NCBI GenBank assembly: GCA_965215045.1
Contig: OZ244031.1
Span: forward strand, 1,426,001 to 1,490,000
DNA length: 64,000 nt
From: G965215045 sp965215045
Lineage (GTDB): Bacteria; Pseudomonadota; Gammaproteobacteria; JABABF01
Direction: 5' to 3'
Shown here one piece after another: positions 35,393 through 45,215 of the stretch; position 1 is the first letter of the stretch, and the number at the start of each line of letters is the position of its first letter. The position numbers were made by a program, and so were the translations under genes. The notes beneath the pieces were generated by a model, which had not been told where the DNA came from, did no database searches, and saw only the letters and a program-made list of their open reading frames with translations.

Positions 35393-36532
35393 ATGAGTGA
35401 GCACTACGAGCTGGTCGCGACCCAGGACGCCTTGGAGCGCTGCACCGAAGAGTGGTTGCGCATACCGGCGATTGCCATGGACACGGAGTTCGAGCGGCAG
35501 CAGAGTTTTTACCCTGTTCCAGCACTGGTCCAGTTCAGTGACGGGAGCAGGCACTGGCTTTTGGACCCCCTGGCCCTCTCCGACATGAGCCCCCTGGTGC
35601 GCCTGTTGCGCGCCCCGGACACGGTCAAGGTGATCCATGCCTGTTCCGAGGATCTGCAGGTGCTGCAGCAGTTGTGTGGGGTGCTGCCGGACCCGGTGTT
35701 CGACACCCAGATCGCCGCCGCGTTGCTGGGCGAGCCCATACAGACCTCCTACAGCAAGTTCGTGCGGAGTCGTTTCGGCGTGTGCCTGGCGGATGACCAG
35801 ACGCGCTCTGACTGGTTGCGCCGCCCGCTCAGCGCAGACCAGCTGCGTTATGCGGTGGAAGACGTGCGCTGGTTGTTGCCGCTCTACAAGGAACTGCTGC
35901 GGGAATTGCAGGCACTGGGACGCCTGGAATGGCTGCAGGAAGATTGCGCGCGCCTGGCCGGGCGGGTGGATGCGCCGGCGTCGGATGCCTCGCTGTTGCG
36001 GAAGATCAAGGGCGGGGCGCGTCTGCGCGGTCGCGATCGCATCCTGTTGCTGGGCCTGTGTCGCTGGCGGGACCACCAGGCGCGGCGCAGCAACCGGATC
36101 CGCAAGCGCGTGTTGTCCGATGAACGCCTGCTCGAGATTGCGCAACAGTGCCCGGGAACGGAGCGGGAACTCAAGACGATCACCGGCCGGGCATTGTCCG
36201 GGACCCAGTGCCGGCAAGTGCTGGAATTGTGTGCGGCGCATGAGCGGGATGCGGCCTGCGCTGAGGCCCTGGAACAGACGCAGGCCCGGGCCCGCAGCCG
36301 CAGCCGGGCACTGTGCCGGGAGCTGCAGGCCCAGGTCGCCGCGCACGCCCAGACGCTGGGCATCGAAGCCGCGCTGCTGATGTCGCGCGATGAGTGCCGG
36401 GAAGTCGCAGAGTCGGTGTACGGCAGCGGCCGCCTGCCGGAAAAATTGCAGGACGGATGGCGCCGCGAAACTTTGCACAGTATATTTTCCGGTTTTCCGG
36501 CGGAGTGGAGCCTGGGCCCCTGCCTGCAATGA
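35393..36532 (+). CDS. rnd: Ribonuclease D
   Basis: 379 residues; 3'-5' exonuclease that trims tRNA precursors. The DEDD exonuclease begins IAMDTEFER (Asp 30, Glu 32), with VIHACSEDLQVLQQL, FDTQIAAALLG and the final YAVEDVRWLLPLY motif. HRDC-type helices follow at about 215-360. ATG at 35393, chosen by homology. The stop overlaps the next ATG (ATGA), coupling it to the glycosyltransferase-like gene. Confidence 0.95.
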   Translation: MSEHYELVATQDALERCTEEWLRIPAIAMDTEFERQQSFYPVPALVQFSDGSRHWLLDPLALSDMSPLVRLLRAPDTVKVIHACSEDLQVLQQLCGVLPDPVFDTQIAAALLGEPIQTSYSKFVRSRFGVCLADDQTRSDWLRRPLSADQLRYAVEDVRWLLPLYKELLRELQALGRLEWLQEDCARLAGRVDAPASDASLLRKIKGGARLRGRDRILLLGLCRWRDHQARRSNRIRKRVLSDERLLEIAQQCPGTERELKTITGRALSGTQCRQVLELCAAHERDAACAEALEQTQARARSRSRALCRELQAQVAAHAQTLGIEAALLMSRDECREVAESVYGSGRLPEKLQDGWRRETLHSIFSGFPAEWSLGPCLQ

Positions 36533-37527
36533 ACCCCGCTGCACCTTCCCCCGACCCGGGCGACATCGCTGTCATCGTGGCCCTGCACAGTGCCGCGGAT
36601 GCGCCGGCGCTGCTGGAATGCCTGGGTGCCCAGGCGCGGCAACCGGAGCGGTTAATCCTGGCCCTGGCCGCCGGTGCGAAGGAGGAGACGGCGTTGCAGA
36701 AGGCCCTGGATGCCGCGCAGCTTTCGGTGTCGACGCAGTTGCTGTGCGATGAAAAATTTCGCGGTGAATCCGGGTGCTGGAACGAGGGCCTGCAGCACGC
36801 CGGAGAATGCGCCTACCTGTATTTTCTCAAGGCGGGTTATTTCCCCGACCGTTATTTTTTGCAACGTGCGGCACAGCACCTGGACCGGCAGCCGACCGCG
36901 ACGGCAGCGAGTGCCGACTACCTGCGGGAGACGGCAGAGATACAGCACTTGGAATCCGCGGCGGCACTGGAGCAGAACTACTGCCTGTGGCTGTTTCAGA
37001 ACGGTGCGGACCTGGTTCCGCGCACCTTGTTTCGCACTGCCGCCGTGCAGGATTTTCGCAGTTTCAACCTGGAAGTGGGCAATGCTCGCGACTTCGAATT
37101 CTGCCTGCAAGTCGCAGCGCGCGGCGAATGGTTGCACGTCGCCGACTGCGCGGTGCGCACCGCCGAAGAGGAGTATGCCCGCAGTGCCGACCCCTCAGAC
37201 GAACGGGACCGGGAATACGCCCTGTTGTGCGAGATGTACTTCGACAACCTGGGTTTCCGGGGCCGGTTTCCCCGGCCAGTGCATCGCGCCTTGTTCGCAC
37301 GGAAATGGCATGATGCCGCGCAGTGGTTCATCGCCGTGCGGCATTTCGAAGATGCAAAGCAGTGCCTGCGGCGCTCCCTGGCGTGGAAAATCCTGGGCAA
37401 CGCGGCCCTGTGGCGTCTCCTGCTGTTATCCCTGTACCAGTCCCGGTGGTTGAGCAATCGACTGGAGAAAATGCGGCAGAGAATGTCGGTTGGCAGGAGT
37501 CCCCTGCCCGATATTCCTTTTTCTTGA
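36529..37527 (+). CDS. Glycosyltransferase-2-like protein, DxD motif not evident
   Basis: 332 residues. The N-terminus (DIAVIVALHSAADAPALLECLGAQ) and the following pattern (FRGESGCWNEGLQHA, then CAYLYFLKAGYFPDRYFL) follow the GT-A fold of family 2 glycosyltransferases. Where the metal-binding DxD normally stands, the sequence reads FLKAGYF, so catalysis by the usual mechanism is doubtful. NLEVGNARDFEFCLQVAARGEW matches the later acceptor region. The C-terminal ~90 residues include a TPR-like helix (HFEDAKQCLRRSLAWKILGN). It is coupled to rnd by ATGA, with no glycan cluster nearby. Confidence 0.55.
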   Translation: MNPAAPSPDPGDIAVIVALHSAADAPALLECLGAQARQPERLILALAAGAKEETALQKALDAAQLSVSTQLLCDEKFRGESGCWNEGLQHAGECAYLYFLKAGYFPDRYFLQRAAQHLDRQPTATAASADYLRETAEIQHLESAAALEQNYCLWLFQNGADLVPRTLFRTAAVQDFRSFNLEVGNARDFEFCLQVAARGEWLHVADCAVRTAEEEYARSADPSDERDREYALLCEMYFDNLGFRGRFPRPVHRALFARKWHDAAQWFIAVRHFEDAKQCLRRSLAWKILGNAALWRLLLLSLYQSRWLSNRLEKMRQRMSVGRSPLPDIPFS

Positions 37528-37576
37528 GACCGCTTAGTGCGCATGAGAGTGCCATGTTTTTGATCGTCTCCCGGGA

Positions 37577-38023
37577 ATGCCGGGCATGATCGGCCTGATC
37601 GACGACTGGCTGTTCTGGGTGCCGGCACTGCGCCTGCAAGGGTGGCTGGTATACGGCGTGGCCATCCTGGCTTTCTGGGTCGTGGCACTGCGCCTGTTGC
37701 GGCGCATGATCGGCCGCACCCTGCCGCTGTGGGTGCCGGCGATCCTGTTCCTGTTTCCGTGCCGCATCGCACTGGATGCAGACACCGGGGAAACCGTCTC
37801 GTGGCTGGCACCGGCCCTGCCGACCCTGCTGCTCTCCCTGTTCGGCAGCCGCCCGGCGGACCTGCTGGCGTCGCTGGAAGCTTCGGGGCTGGCCGTGAGT
37901 ATCCTGCTCCCGGTATGGCTGGCGCGCAGATTTTACTTGCGCGCCGCCACCGACCGGTTGCCCGGGCACCGGGCAGCGCGTTCACGCAATCGCACCCCGG
38001 CCGCAGCGCCAGGCAAGGACTGA
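37577..38023 (+). CDS. Small inner-membrane protein of unknown function
   Basis: 148 residues (145 from the second ATG at 37586). Three or four hydrophobic segments (about 7-35, 45-65, 75-95, 100-118) end in a basic tail (RSRNRTPAAAPGKD). No family was recognised. The stop shares one base with the next ATG (TGATG), so it is coupled to the SnoaL-like gene. Confidence 0.55.
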   Translation: MPGMIGLIDDWLFWVPALRLQGWLVYGVAILAFWVVALRLLRRMIGRTLPLWVPAILFLFPCRIALDADTGETVSWLAPALPTLLLSLFGSRPADLLASLEASGLAVSILLPVWLARRFYLRAATDRLPGHRAARSRNRTPAAAPGKD

Positions 38024-38595
38024 TGGCGGGCGGGCGCGGCAAGGCGCAAGACCAAGCGCGAGACCGGGCGACCGAACGCCAGGTACACGAAGAACTTCGC
38101 CAGCTGGTATTGCGCTACTGCCGGGCCGTCGACCGTCGGGATTTCGAACTGTTGCAGAGCCTCTACCATCCGGATGCACTGGAAGATCACGGCGGCATGT
38201 TTTGCGGCCCTGCCGCGGAATTCATCGAGCAGCTGCCGGAGATCATGGCGCCGATGGACATGACGATGCATTACATCTGCAACACGCTGTTTGCATGCGA
38301 CGGGGACCGTGCCCAAGGCGAGATTTACACCATTGCCGTGCACCGGGTGCGCGCCACAGAAGAGGGTGCCAAGGCGCATTTCATGATAGGCGGCGGGCGT
38401 TACCTGGACCACTACGAGCGCCGGGACGATCGTTGCTGGCGTTTTGCACAGCGCAAGATCGTCGCCGACTGGGAACTCGAACTGCCGGCCCCGCAGCAGC
38501 TGGAACCGCTTTTGGAAGGAGTCGCGCGCGGGCAGGCGTCGGCCGCAGATCCATCCTACGCTTTCCTGTCGCTGTTGCCGCGGGGCCGGTCTTAG
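38023..38595 (+). CDS. SnoaL-like / NTF2-fold protein
   Basis: 190 residues. VHEELRQLVLRYCRAVDRRDFELLQSLYHPDALEDHGG is the classic start of the SnoaL-like (NTF2 superfamily) fold, and MTMHYICNTLFACDGDRAQGEIY and RYLDHYERRDDRCWRFAQRKI complete it. These proteins are small dehydratases, isomerases or binding proteins, often in steroid or aromatic catabolism; the exact reaction is unknown. The ATG overlaps the preceding stop by one base. Confidence 0.8.
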   Translation: MAGGRGKAQDQARDRATERQVHEELRQLVLRYCRAVDRRDFELLQSLYHPDALEDHGGMFCGPAAEFIEQLPEIMAPMDMTMHYICNTLFACDGDRAQGEIYTIAVHRVRATEEGAKAHFMIGGGRYLDHYERRDDRCWRFAQRKIVADWELELPAPQQLEPLLEGVARGQASAADPSYAFLSLLPRGRS

Positions 38596-38678
38596 AAGAC
38601 GTTTATGTTTACAATACCTGTCGCACACCGGGTGCTGCAAACCGCGTCCGGACTTTATTTTCACGAGGTTCCCGAGGG

Positions 38679-39527
38679 ATGAAATTTTCCGGCACAGAAC
38701 GCTACGTCACCACCGAGGCACTGCTGATCGCAGTCAACGCCGCCATCGTCCTGGAGCGCCCGCTGCTGATCAAGGGCGAACCCGGTACCGGCAAAACCAT
38801 GCTGGCCGAAGAGGTGGCCGGTGCCCTGCAATTGCCGCTGGTGCAGTGGCATATCAAGTCCACCACCAAGGCACAGCAGGGGCTGTATGAATATGACGCG
38901 GTCTCGCGCCTGCGTGATTCCCAGCTCGGTGAAGAACGCGTGCACGACATTGCCAACTACATCCGGCGCGGCAAGTTGTGGGAGGCTTTCATCTCCGAGC
39001 AGCGCACGGTGCTGCTGATCGATGAGATCGACAAGGCGGACATCGAGTTTCCCAACGACCTGTTGCAGGAGCTCGACCGCATGGAGTTCTACGTCTACGA
39101 ATTGGACCGCACCATCACCGCCGTGCACCGGCCGATCGTGATGATCACCAGCAACAATGAAAAAGAGTTGCCCGACGCTTTCCTGCGCCGATGTTTTTTC
39201 CACTACATCGATTTTCCCGACCACGCCACCCTGGAAAAGATCATCGCCGTGCATTACCCCGACATCAAGAAGTCCCTGGTCAAGGAAGCGCTGGAAGTGT
39301 TTTTTGAAGTGCGGGAAATCCCGGGCCTGAAGAAAAAACCTTCGACCTCGGAATTGATCGACTGGCTCAAGCTGCTGCTTTCCGATGATATTCCCGAGTC
39401 CGTGTTGCGCGACCGGGATGCCAACAACGCGATCCCGCCGCTGTACGGCGCCCTGATTAAAAACGAGCAGGACCTGCACATGCTCGAGCGCCTGGCGTTC
39501 ATGCACCGGCGCAACCCCTCGCACTAG
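38679..39527 (+). CDS. MoxR-family AAA+ ATPase
   Basis: 282 residues. Walker A is GEPGTGKTM, Walker B is VLLIDEIDKADIEFPNDLLQELD, and sensor 1 is IVMITSNNEKELPDAFLRRCFF. MoxR ATPases act as chaperones that help insert cofactors or assemble metalloenzymes. The next gene encodes a VWA (CoxE-like) protein, the usual partner. GAGG lies a few bases before the ATG. Confidence 0.92.
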   Translation: MKFSGTERYVTTEALLIAVNAAIVLERPLLIKGEPGTGKTMLAEEVAGALQLPLVQWHIKSTTKAQQGLYEYDAVSRLRDSQLGEERVHDIANYIRRGKLWEAFISEQRTVLLIDEIDKADIEFPNDLLQELDRMEFYVYELDRTITAVHRPIVMITSNNEKELPDAFLRRCFFHYIDFPDHATLEKIIAVHYPDIKKSLVKEALEVFFEVREIPGLKKKPSTSELIDWLKLLLSDDIPESVLRDRDANNAIPPLYGALIKNEQDLHMLERLAFMHRRNPSH

Positions 39528-39558
39528 GGTTCGGGAGGGCCTTGCGGGAGCCGGCACC

Positions 39559-40737
<1,179 letters not shown>

Positions 40738-40934
40738 AGCCGTCGCCCGCAGCTGTCACTCGGTCCCCGGCCCGGTGCGCGGGTCGGGCTGGAGACCGCG
40801 GCGGTGTCATCGGGCCCCTCCAGGGCGGCCTTCGGGGGGCAGCACCGCAGCTGCTGGTAGAGTATGGGAGCGGGCCCGGGATGCGCCCCGTGTTGTGACT
40901 TTTTTTATTTCCCTGCGCACGCGAGTAGACACCC

Positions 40935-43193
40935 ATGGCAGACACCTTGCTCCCCCGGCCCGACGACAATTTTGAACGCATGCCGCTGGTGCGCTACACC
41001 GAGCAGGCGTACCTCGACTACTCGATGTACGTCATCCTGGACCGCGCCCTGCCGTTTATCGGCGACGGCCTCAAGCCCGTGCAACGGCGCATCATCTACG
41101 CCATGTCGGAACTCAAGTTGCAGGCCGGTGCCAAGCACAAGAAATCGGCCCGCACCGTGGGTGATGTCATCGGCAAGTTTCACCCCCATGGCGACACCGC
41201 CGCGTACGAGGCCATGGTGCTCATGGCGCAGGATTTCTCCAGCCGCTACCCGCTGGTGGACGGGCAGGGCAACTGGGGCTCCGCCGACGATCCCAAGTCC
41301 TTTGCCGCCATGCGCTATACCGAGGCGCGTCTCTCCCCGGTCGCAAACCTGCTGCTCTCGGAACTGGGCCAGGGCACGGTGGACTGGATGGCGAATTTTG
41401 ACGGCACCCTGCAGGAGCCGGCCGTACTGCCGGCGCGCGTCCCCCAGGTGCTGCTGGGCGGTGCCACCGGTATCGCCGTCGGCATGACCTCCGAAATCCC
41501 GCCGCACAACCTGGGCGAAGTCGTCAAGGCATGCCTGCACCTGCTGGACCACCCGCGTGCGACCACGGAAGAACTCTGCGACTTCGTGCGAGGGCCCGAC
41601 TTCCCCAGCGGTGCAGAAATCCTCACCCCGAAAGAAGAACTGCAGGCACTGTACGCCAGCGGACGGGGCAGCGTGAAAATGCGCGCTGTCTGCCAGCAGG
41701 AAAACGGCGTCATCGTCATCAGCGCCCTGCCGTACCAGGTCTCCGGCAACCGCGTCCTGGAACAGATCGCAGCACAGATGGAAGCCAGGAAACTGCCGAT
41801 GGTCTCCGAGTTGCGCGATGAGTCCGACCACGAACAGCCGACCCGCATCGTCATCGTGCCGCGCAGCAACCGGGTCGACACCGAGGCCCTGATGGGGCAC
41901 CTGTTCGCCACCACCGACCTGGAGCGCAACTTCCGCGTCAACATGAACCTGATCGGCCTGGACGGCTGCCCGCGCACCAAGCCCTTGCATACGCTGCTGG
42001 GCGAGTGGCTGAAATTCCGCCTGCACGTGGTGCGTCGGCGCCTGGAACACCGCCTGGAGATCATCACCCGGCGCCTGCATATCCTGGACGGCCTGCTGAT
42101 CGCCTACCTGAACCTGGACGAAGTGATCGCAGTCATTCGCGAGGCCGAAGATCCGCGCCAGGCACTGATCGAACGTTTCAAGCTCAGCGAAAAGCAGGCC
42201 GATGCCGTGCTGGAAATCCGTCTGCGCCAACTGGCCCGCCTGGAAGAGTTGCAAATCCGCACCGAGCAGAAACAACTGCGCGAAGAAAAGCAGCAACTGC
42301 GCAAAACCCTGGGTTCGAAGGCGCGCATGAAAACCCTGGTCAAAAAAGAATTGCGCGCCGTGGCGGCAGAGTACGGCGATGAGCGACGCTCGGCCATCGT
42401 CACCGGCAAGGAGGCCAGTGCCTTTGATGCCGAGGCCCTGCTCTCCCCCGACCCGGTGACCGTGGTGCTGTCCAAGAACGGTTGGATTCGCACCGCCCGC
42501 GGCCATGAGCCGGACCTGGAAAAACTCTCCTACCGCGGCGACGATACGCTGCTCTGCACCCTGCGCGGACGACTGGACCAGCCCGTGCTGGTACTGGATT
42601 CCACCGGCCGGGTCTACACCCTGGCCCCGCATGAATTGCCTTCTGCGCGCGGCCACGGCGATCCCCTGAGCGGGCGCGTCGAAGCCCCCTCGGGTGCGCA
42701 TTTTGTCGGTCTGCTGGGCGGGGGAGAGCACGCCTTGCTGGCCTCCGATGCCGGCCACGGCTTTTTCGCCCCGCTGTCAGAACTGCAATCGACCACCCGC
42801 AAGGGCAGGATGGTGCTGCGCCTGCCGCAGGGAGCGCAACCGCTGCCACCCGCCATGGCAGCTGCGGGTGCCCTGGAACAGATGTGGATCACCGCCTGCA
42901 GCAGTGCCGGTCACCTGCTGGTTTTCAGTGCTGCCGAACTGCCGCAGAGGAGCAGCGGCAAGGGTCTGCTCCTGGTGGGCATTCCCTCCAAGGCCCGCCA
43001 GGCGGGCGAACGCCTGCAGGCCATCGCCGTGCTGGGCCCCCGGGACATACTCCGCCTGTGCACCCCCGGCGGTGCCGTCACCCGGCTCACACCGGAGCAG
43101 TGGGCAGAGTACCGCGGAGAGCGCGGCCGGCGGGGGCGCATCCTGCGTAACAAGTCCGTGGCGCAAATGTCCGTCGAACGCCGCCCGGTATAA
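40935..43193 (+). CDS. parC: DNA topoisomerase IV subunit A
   Basis: 752 residues; decatenates replicated chromosomes with ParE. The winged-helix region includes GKFHPHGDTAAYEAM (81-94) and the catalytic tyrosine in AMRYTEARLS (Tyr 128). The C-terminal beta-pinwheel domain (about 490-750) is ParC-like rather than GyrA-like: no GyrA box is seen. At the E. coli Ser80 position this protein has Thr (88), and the Glu84 position is conserved (Glu 92). No parE is in the window. Confidence 0.96.
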   Translation: MADTLLPRPDDNFERMPLVRYTEQAYLDYSMYVILDRALPFIGDGLKPVQRRIIYAMSELKLQAGAKHKKSARTVGDVIGKFHPHGDTAAYEAMVLMAQDFSSRYPLVDGQGNWGSADDPKSFAAMRYTEARLSPVANLLLSELGQGTVDWMANFDGTLQEPAVLPARVPQVLLGGATGIAVGMTSEIPPHNLGEVVKACLHLLDHPRATTEELCDFVRGPDFPSGAEILTPKEELQALYASGRGSVKMRAVCQQENGVIVISALPYQVSGNRVLEQIAAQMEARKLPMVSELRDESDHEQPTRIVIVPRSNRVDTEALMGHLFATTDLERNFRVNMNLIGLDGCPRTKPLHTLLGEWLKFRLHVVRRRLEHRLEIITRRLHILDGLLIAYLNLDEVIAVIREAEDPRQALIERFKLSEKQADAVLEIRLRQLARLEELQIRTEQKQLREEKQQLRKTLGSKARMKTLVKKELRAVAAEYGDERRSAIVTGKEASAFDAEALLSPDPVTVVLSKNGWIRTARGHEPDLEKLSYRGDDTLLCTLRGRLDQPVLVLDSTGRVYTLAPHELPSARGHGDPLSGRVEAPSGAHFVGLLGGGEHALLASDAGHGFFAPLSELQSTTRKGRMVLRLPQGAQPLPPAMAAAGALEQMWITACSSAGHLLVFSAAELPQRSSGKGLLLVGIPSKARQAGERLQAIAVLGPRDILRLCTPGGAVTRLTPEQWAEYRGERGRRGRILRNKSVAQMSVERRPV

Positions 43194-43204
43194 TTTGCCG
43201 CCCC

Positions 43205-43279
43205 GGGCGCGTAGCTCAGCGGGAGAGCGCTGCCTTCACACGGCAGAGGTCGCCGGTTCGATCCCAGCCGCGCCCACCA
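43205..43279 (+). tRNA. tRNA-Val (anticodon CAC)
   Basis: 75 bases including an encoded CCA. Acceptor stem GGGCGCG/CGCGCCC, D arm GCTC-AGCGGGA-GAGC, anticodon stem CTGCC/GGCAG with loop TTCACAC (anticodon CAC, Val), T loop TTCGATC. The T stem GCCGG/CCAGC has a C-A mismatch in its middle pair, where most tRNAs have T-A. It starts 12 bases after parC. Confidence 0.93.
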
Positions 43280-43418
43280 GTTGCCCAGGTTCAGAAACTC
43301 GCCCGGAGTCCTCCTGGAGATACTCCCGCAACGGCGGTACTCGTACCCATGCGGATTGCGTTTTTAATAGTGCATTGATACATTCCATTATTTTGTCGAG
43401 CATTTCGGGGAGACCGGC

Positions 43419-45131
43419 ATGGGCCAGCAAGACCTGACAATCCAGGAGTTGGTAAACAGGATTGAACGAGGCGATATCCGCCTGCCGGAAATGCAGCGCC
43501 AATATGTCTGGCGCGCAACCCGCGTGCGCGATCTCCTGGATTCACTGTACCGGGGTTATCCGTCCGGGACGATCCTGACGTGGGAGCCGGATGAGGATGT
43601 CGAGACCCGCACCTTCGCAATTGCCCAGGCGGGCACGGGACGGCGGCGATTTCAACTTCTATTGGACGGGCAGCAGAGGTTGACTGCATTGTCCGCCGTG
43701 ATCCGCGGTGAGCATGTGCACGTACGGGGGCGCAAACGTCCCATTGACATCCTTTTCAACCTGGAACACCCCGAGGATCTGCAGGTCATTACCGAAGTGC
43801 ATGAAGACAAGGACGAGGATGCTGCCGATGAGGAGATCAGCGATGCGAGTGAAGATGAGCTGATGAAGCGTTTTGAACAAATGACTTTCGTCGTTTATTC
43901 AACCAAGTTGGCGAAGTTGCCGCATTGGGTATCCGTGACCGAGGTTTTTAAAGAGAACAGCGATAAGCCGTTCCTGAAAAAAGCGAATGTCACTTCGATG
44001 GATGATCCTCGCTATGATAAGTACACGGCCCGTCTTAAAAGGCTCAGGGATATTAGACACTACGGGTACAGGGTGCACATACTGGACCAGGACAGGTCTT
44101 ACGGCGAAGTAACGGAGATTTTTGTGCGTGTGAATTCACTGGGTGCCAAGCTGCGCAGATCAGACCTGGCCCTGGCGCAGCTTACCGAGAAGTGGCGCGG
44201 TTCACTCAAGATTTTCCAGGAATTTGAGGAGGAGTGTAAAAAACATGGATTTAATTTTGACTTGTCGACCCATCTCAGGAACCTGGTTGCATTTGCCGCC
44301 GGCCAATGCCAGTTTCATGTCATTGGCGGACTGACCAGGCAAGACATACAGGAAGCCTGGGATGAGTGCCAGAAAGGCATGCTTTTTGCCGTGAATTTCC
44401 TCCGCGCCAATGTCGGCATCGACAATTTATCCCTGCTGAATTCTCCTTTCCTGGTGCTTGTCATTGCGTCTTTGGGCAGTAAACAGGACTATCGCCTGTC
44501 TCCTGTCGTAGAACGTCAACTTCGCTATTGGACATTGCTTGCAAATATGAAGGGCCGTTATTCCAGGGGCTCCACCGAAACCTATCTCGACCAGGACTTG
44601 GCGGTGCTGGGTAACGAAAATCAAATGTCCGCCTTAATTGAATTCCTGGAAACCCAGACCGGTGCCCGTGCTGTACGCCCTATAGACCTGCAAAATCGGA
44701 GCAGCCGGAGTCCCTATTTCAAAACCATGTTTCTCGCTTTTCGCGAGGCGGAGGCAAAAGACTGGAACGACCAACTGGTGATCTCTCTCCAGCATGCGGG
44801 AACACAACATGCCCCGCAGTTTCATCATATATTTCCGCGGGCCATTCTCAAAAATAGCGGGTATACGACCAGTCAGATTAACGATATCTGTAACCTGGCG
44901 TTTATCAATGGTCGCACCAACCGCAAGATTCGCGACCGGGCACCCGCAGAGTACCTGCCGGAGATTATCGACCGGGTGGGACCAGGGGCATTGAGCAAAC
45001 AATGCATTCCCGATGATCCCGATCTTTGGCGGCTGGAAGCTTATGAAGATTTCCTGGAGGCGCGTCGTCAGCTGGTCGCCGAACGCCTGAATGAATTTCT
45101 CGGGCACGAGGAGATGGCCGAGTCTCTTTAA
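43419..45131 (+). CDS. DUF262 / HNH-type (GmrSD-like) restriction or defence protein
   Basis: 570 residues. The N-terminal DUF262 domain has the hallmark motifs IRLPEMQRQYVW (20-31) and LLDGQQRLTAL (DGQQR 83-87), which form a ParB-like NTP-dependent active site. Near residue 469 HHIFPRAIL, followed by ICNLAFINGRTNRKI, resembles the His/Asn pattern of the DUF1524-type HNH nuclease of GmrSD enzymes, though the spacing here is from memory of the family. GmrSD-like proteins cut modified phage DNA. The gene sits alone beside tRNA-Val and is AT-richer than neighbours, as expected for an acquired defence gene. GGGGAGA lies before the ATG. Confidence 0.85.
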   Translation: MGQQDLTIQELVNRIERGDIRLPEMQRQYVWRATRVRDLLDSLYRGYPSGTILTWEPDEDVETRTFAIAQAGTGRRRFQLLLDGQQRLTALSAVIRGEHVHVRGRKRPIDILFNLEHPEDLQVITEVHEDKDEDAADEEISDASEDELMKRFEQMTFVVYSTKLAKLPHWVSVTEVFKENSDKPFLKKANVTSMDDPRYDKYTARLKRLRDIRHYGYRVHILDQDRSYGEVTEIFVRVNSLGAKLRRSDLALAQLTEKWRGSLKIFQEFEEECKKHGFNFDLSTHLRNLVAFAAGQCQFHVIGGLTRQDIQEAWDECQKGMLFAVNFLRANVGIDNLSLLNSPFLVLVIASLGSKQDYRLSPVVERQLRYWTLLANMKGRYSRGSTETYLDQDLAVLGNENQMSALIEFLETQTGARAVRPIDLQNRSSRSPYFKTMFLAFREAEAKDWNDQLVISLQHAGTQHAPQFHHIFPRAILKNSGYTTSQINDICNLAFINGRTNRKIRDRAPAEYLPEIIDRVGPGALSKQCIPDDPDLWRLEAYEDFLEARRQLVAERLNEFLGHEEMAESL

Positions 45132-45215
45132 TTCCTCGAACAGCAGCGGCTTTTACATCAGCGCGCCAGTTGCCCGGCAGTGGTGCAGCAGAATGTCCCC
45201 GAAGCAAAAAGGCAG

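Noticed and set aside
33845..36544. 899-codon minus-strand open frame across dnaX, recR and rnd
   Set aside because: It spans three well-supported genes on the other strand, has low-complexity content and no known motif.
41175..41215. ParC Thr 88 as a quinolone-resistance mutation
   Set aside because: Thr or Ser occurs naturally at this position in various bacteria; without a sensitive relative there is no basis to call it resistance.
43236..43502. Minus-strand peptide ending GAAGIEPATSAV
   Set aside because: This peptide is a familiar false translation of tRNA-adjacent sequence; it overlaps tRNA-Val and the DUF262 start.
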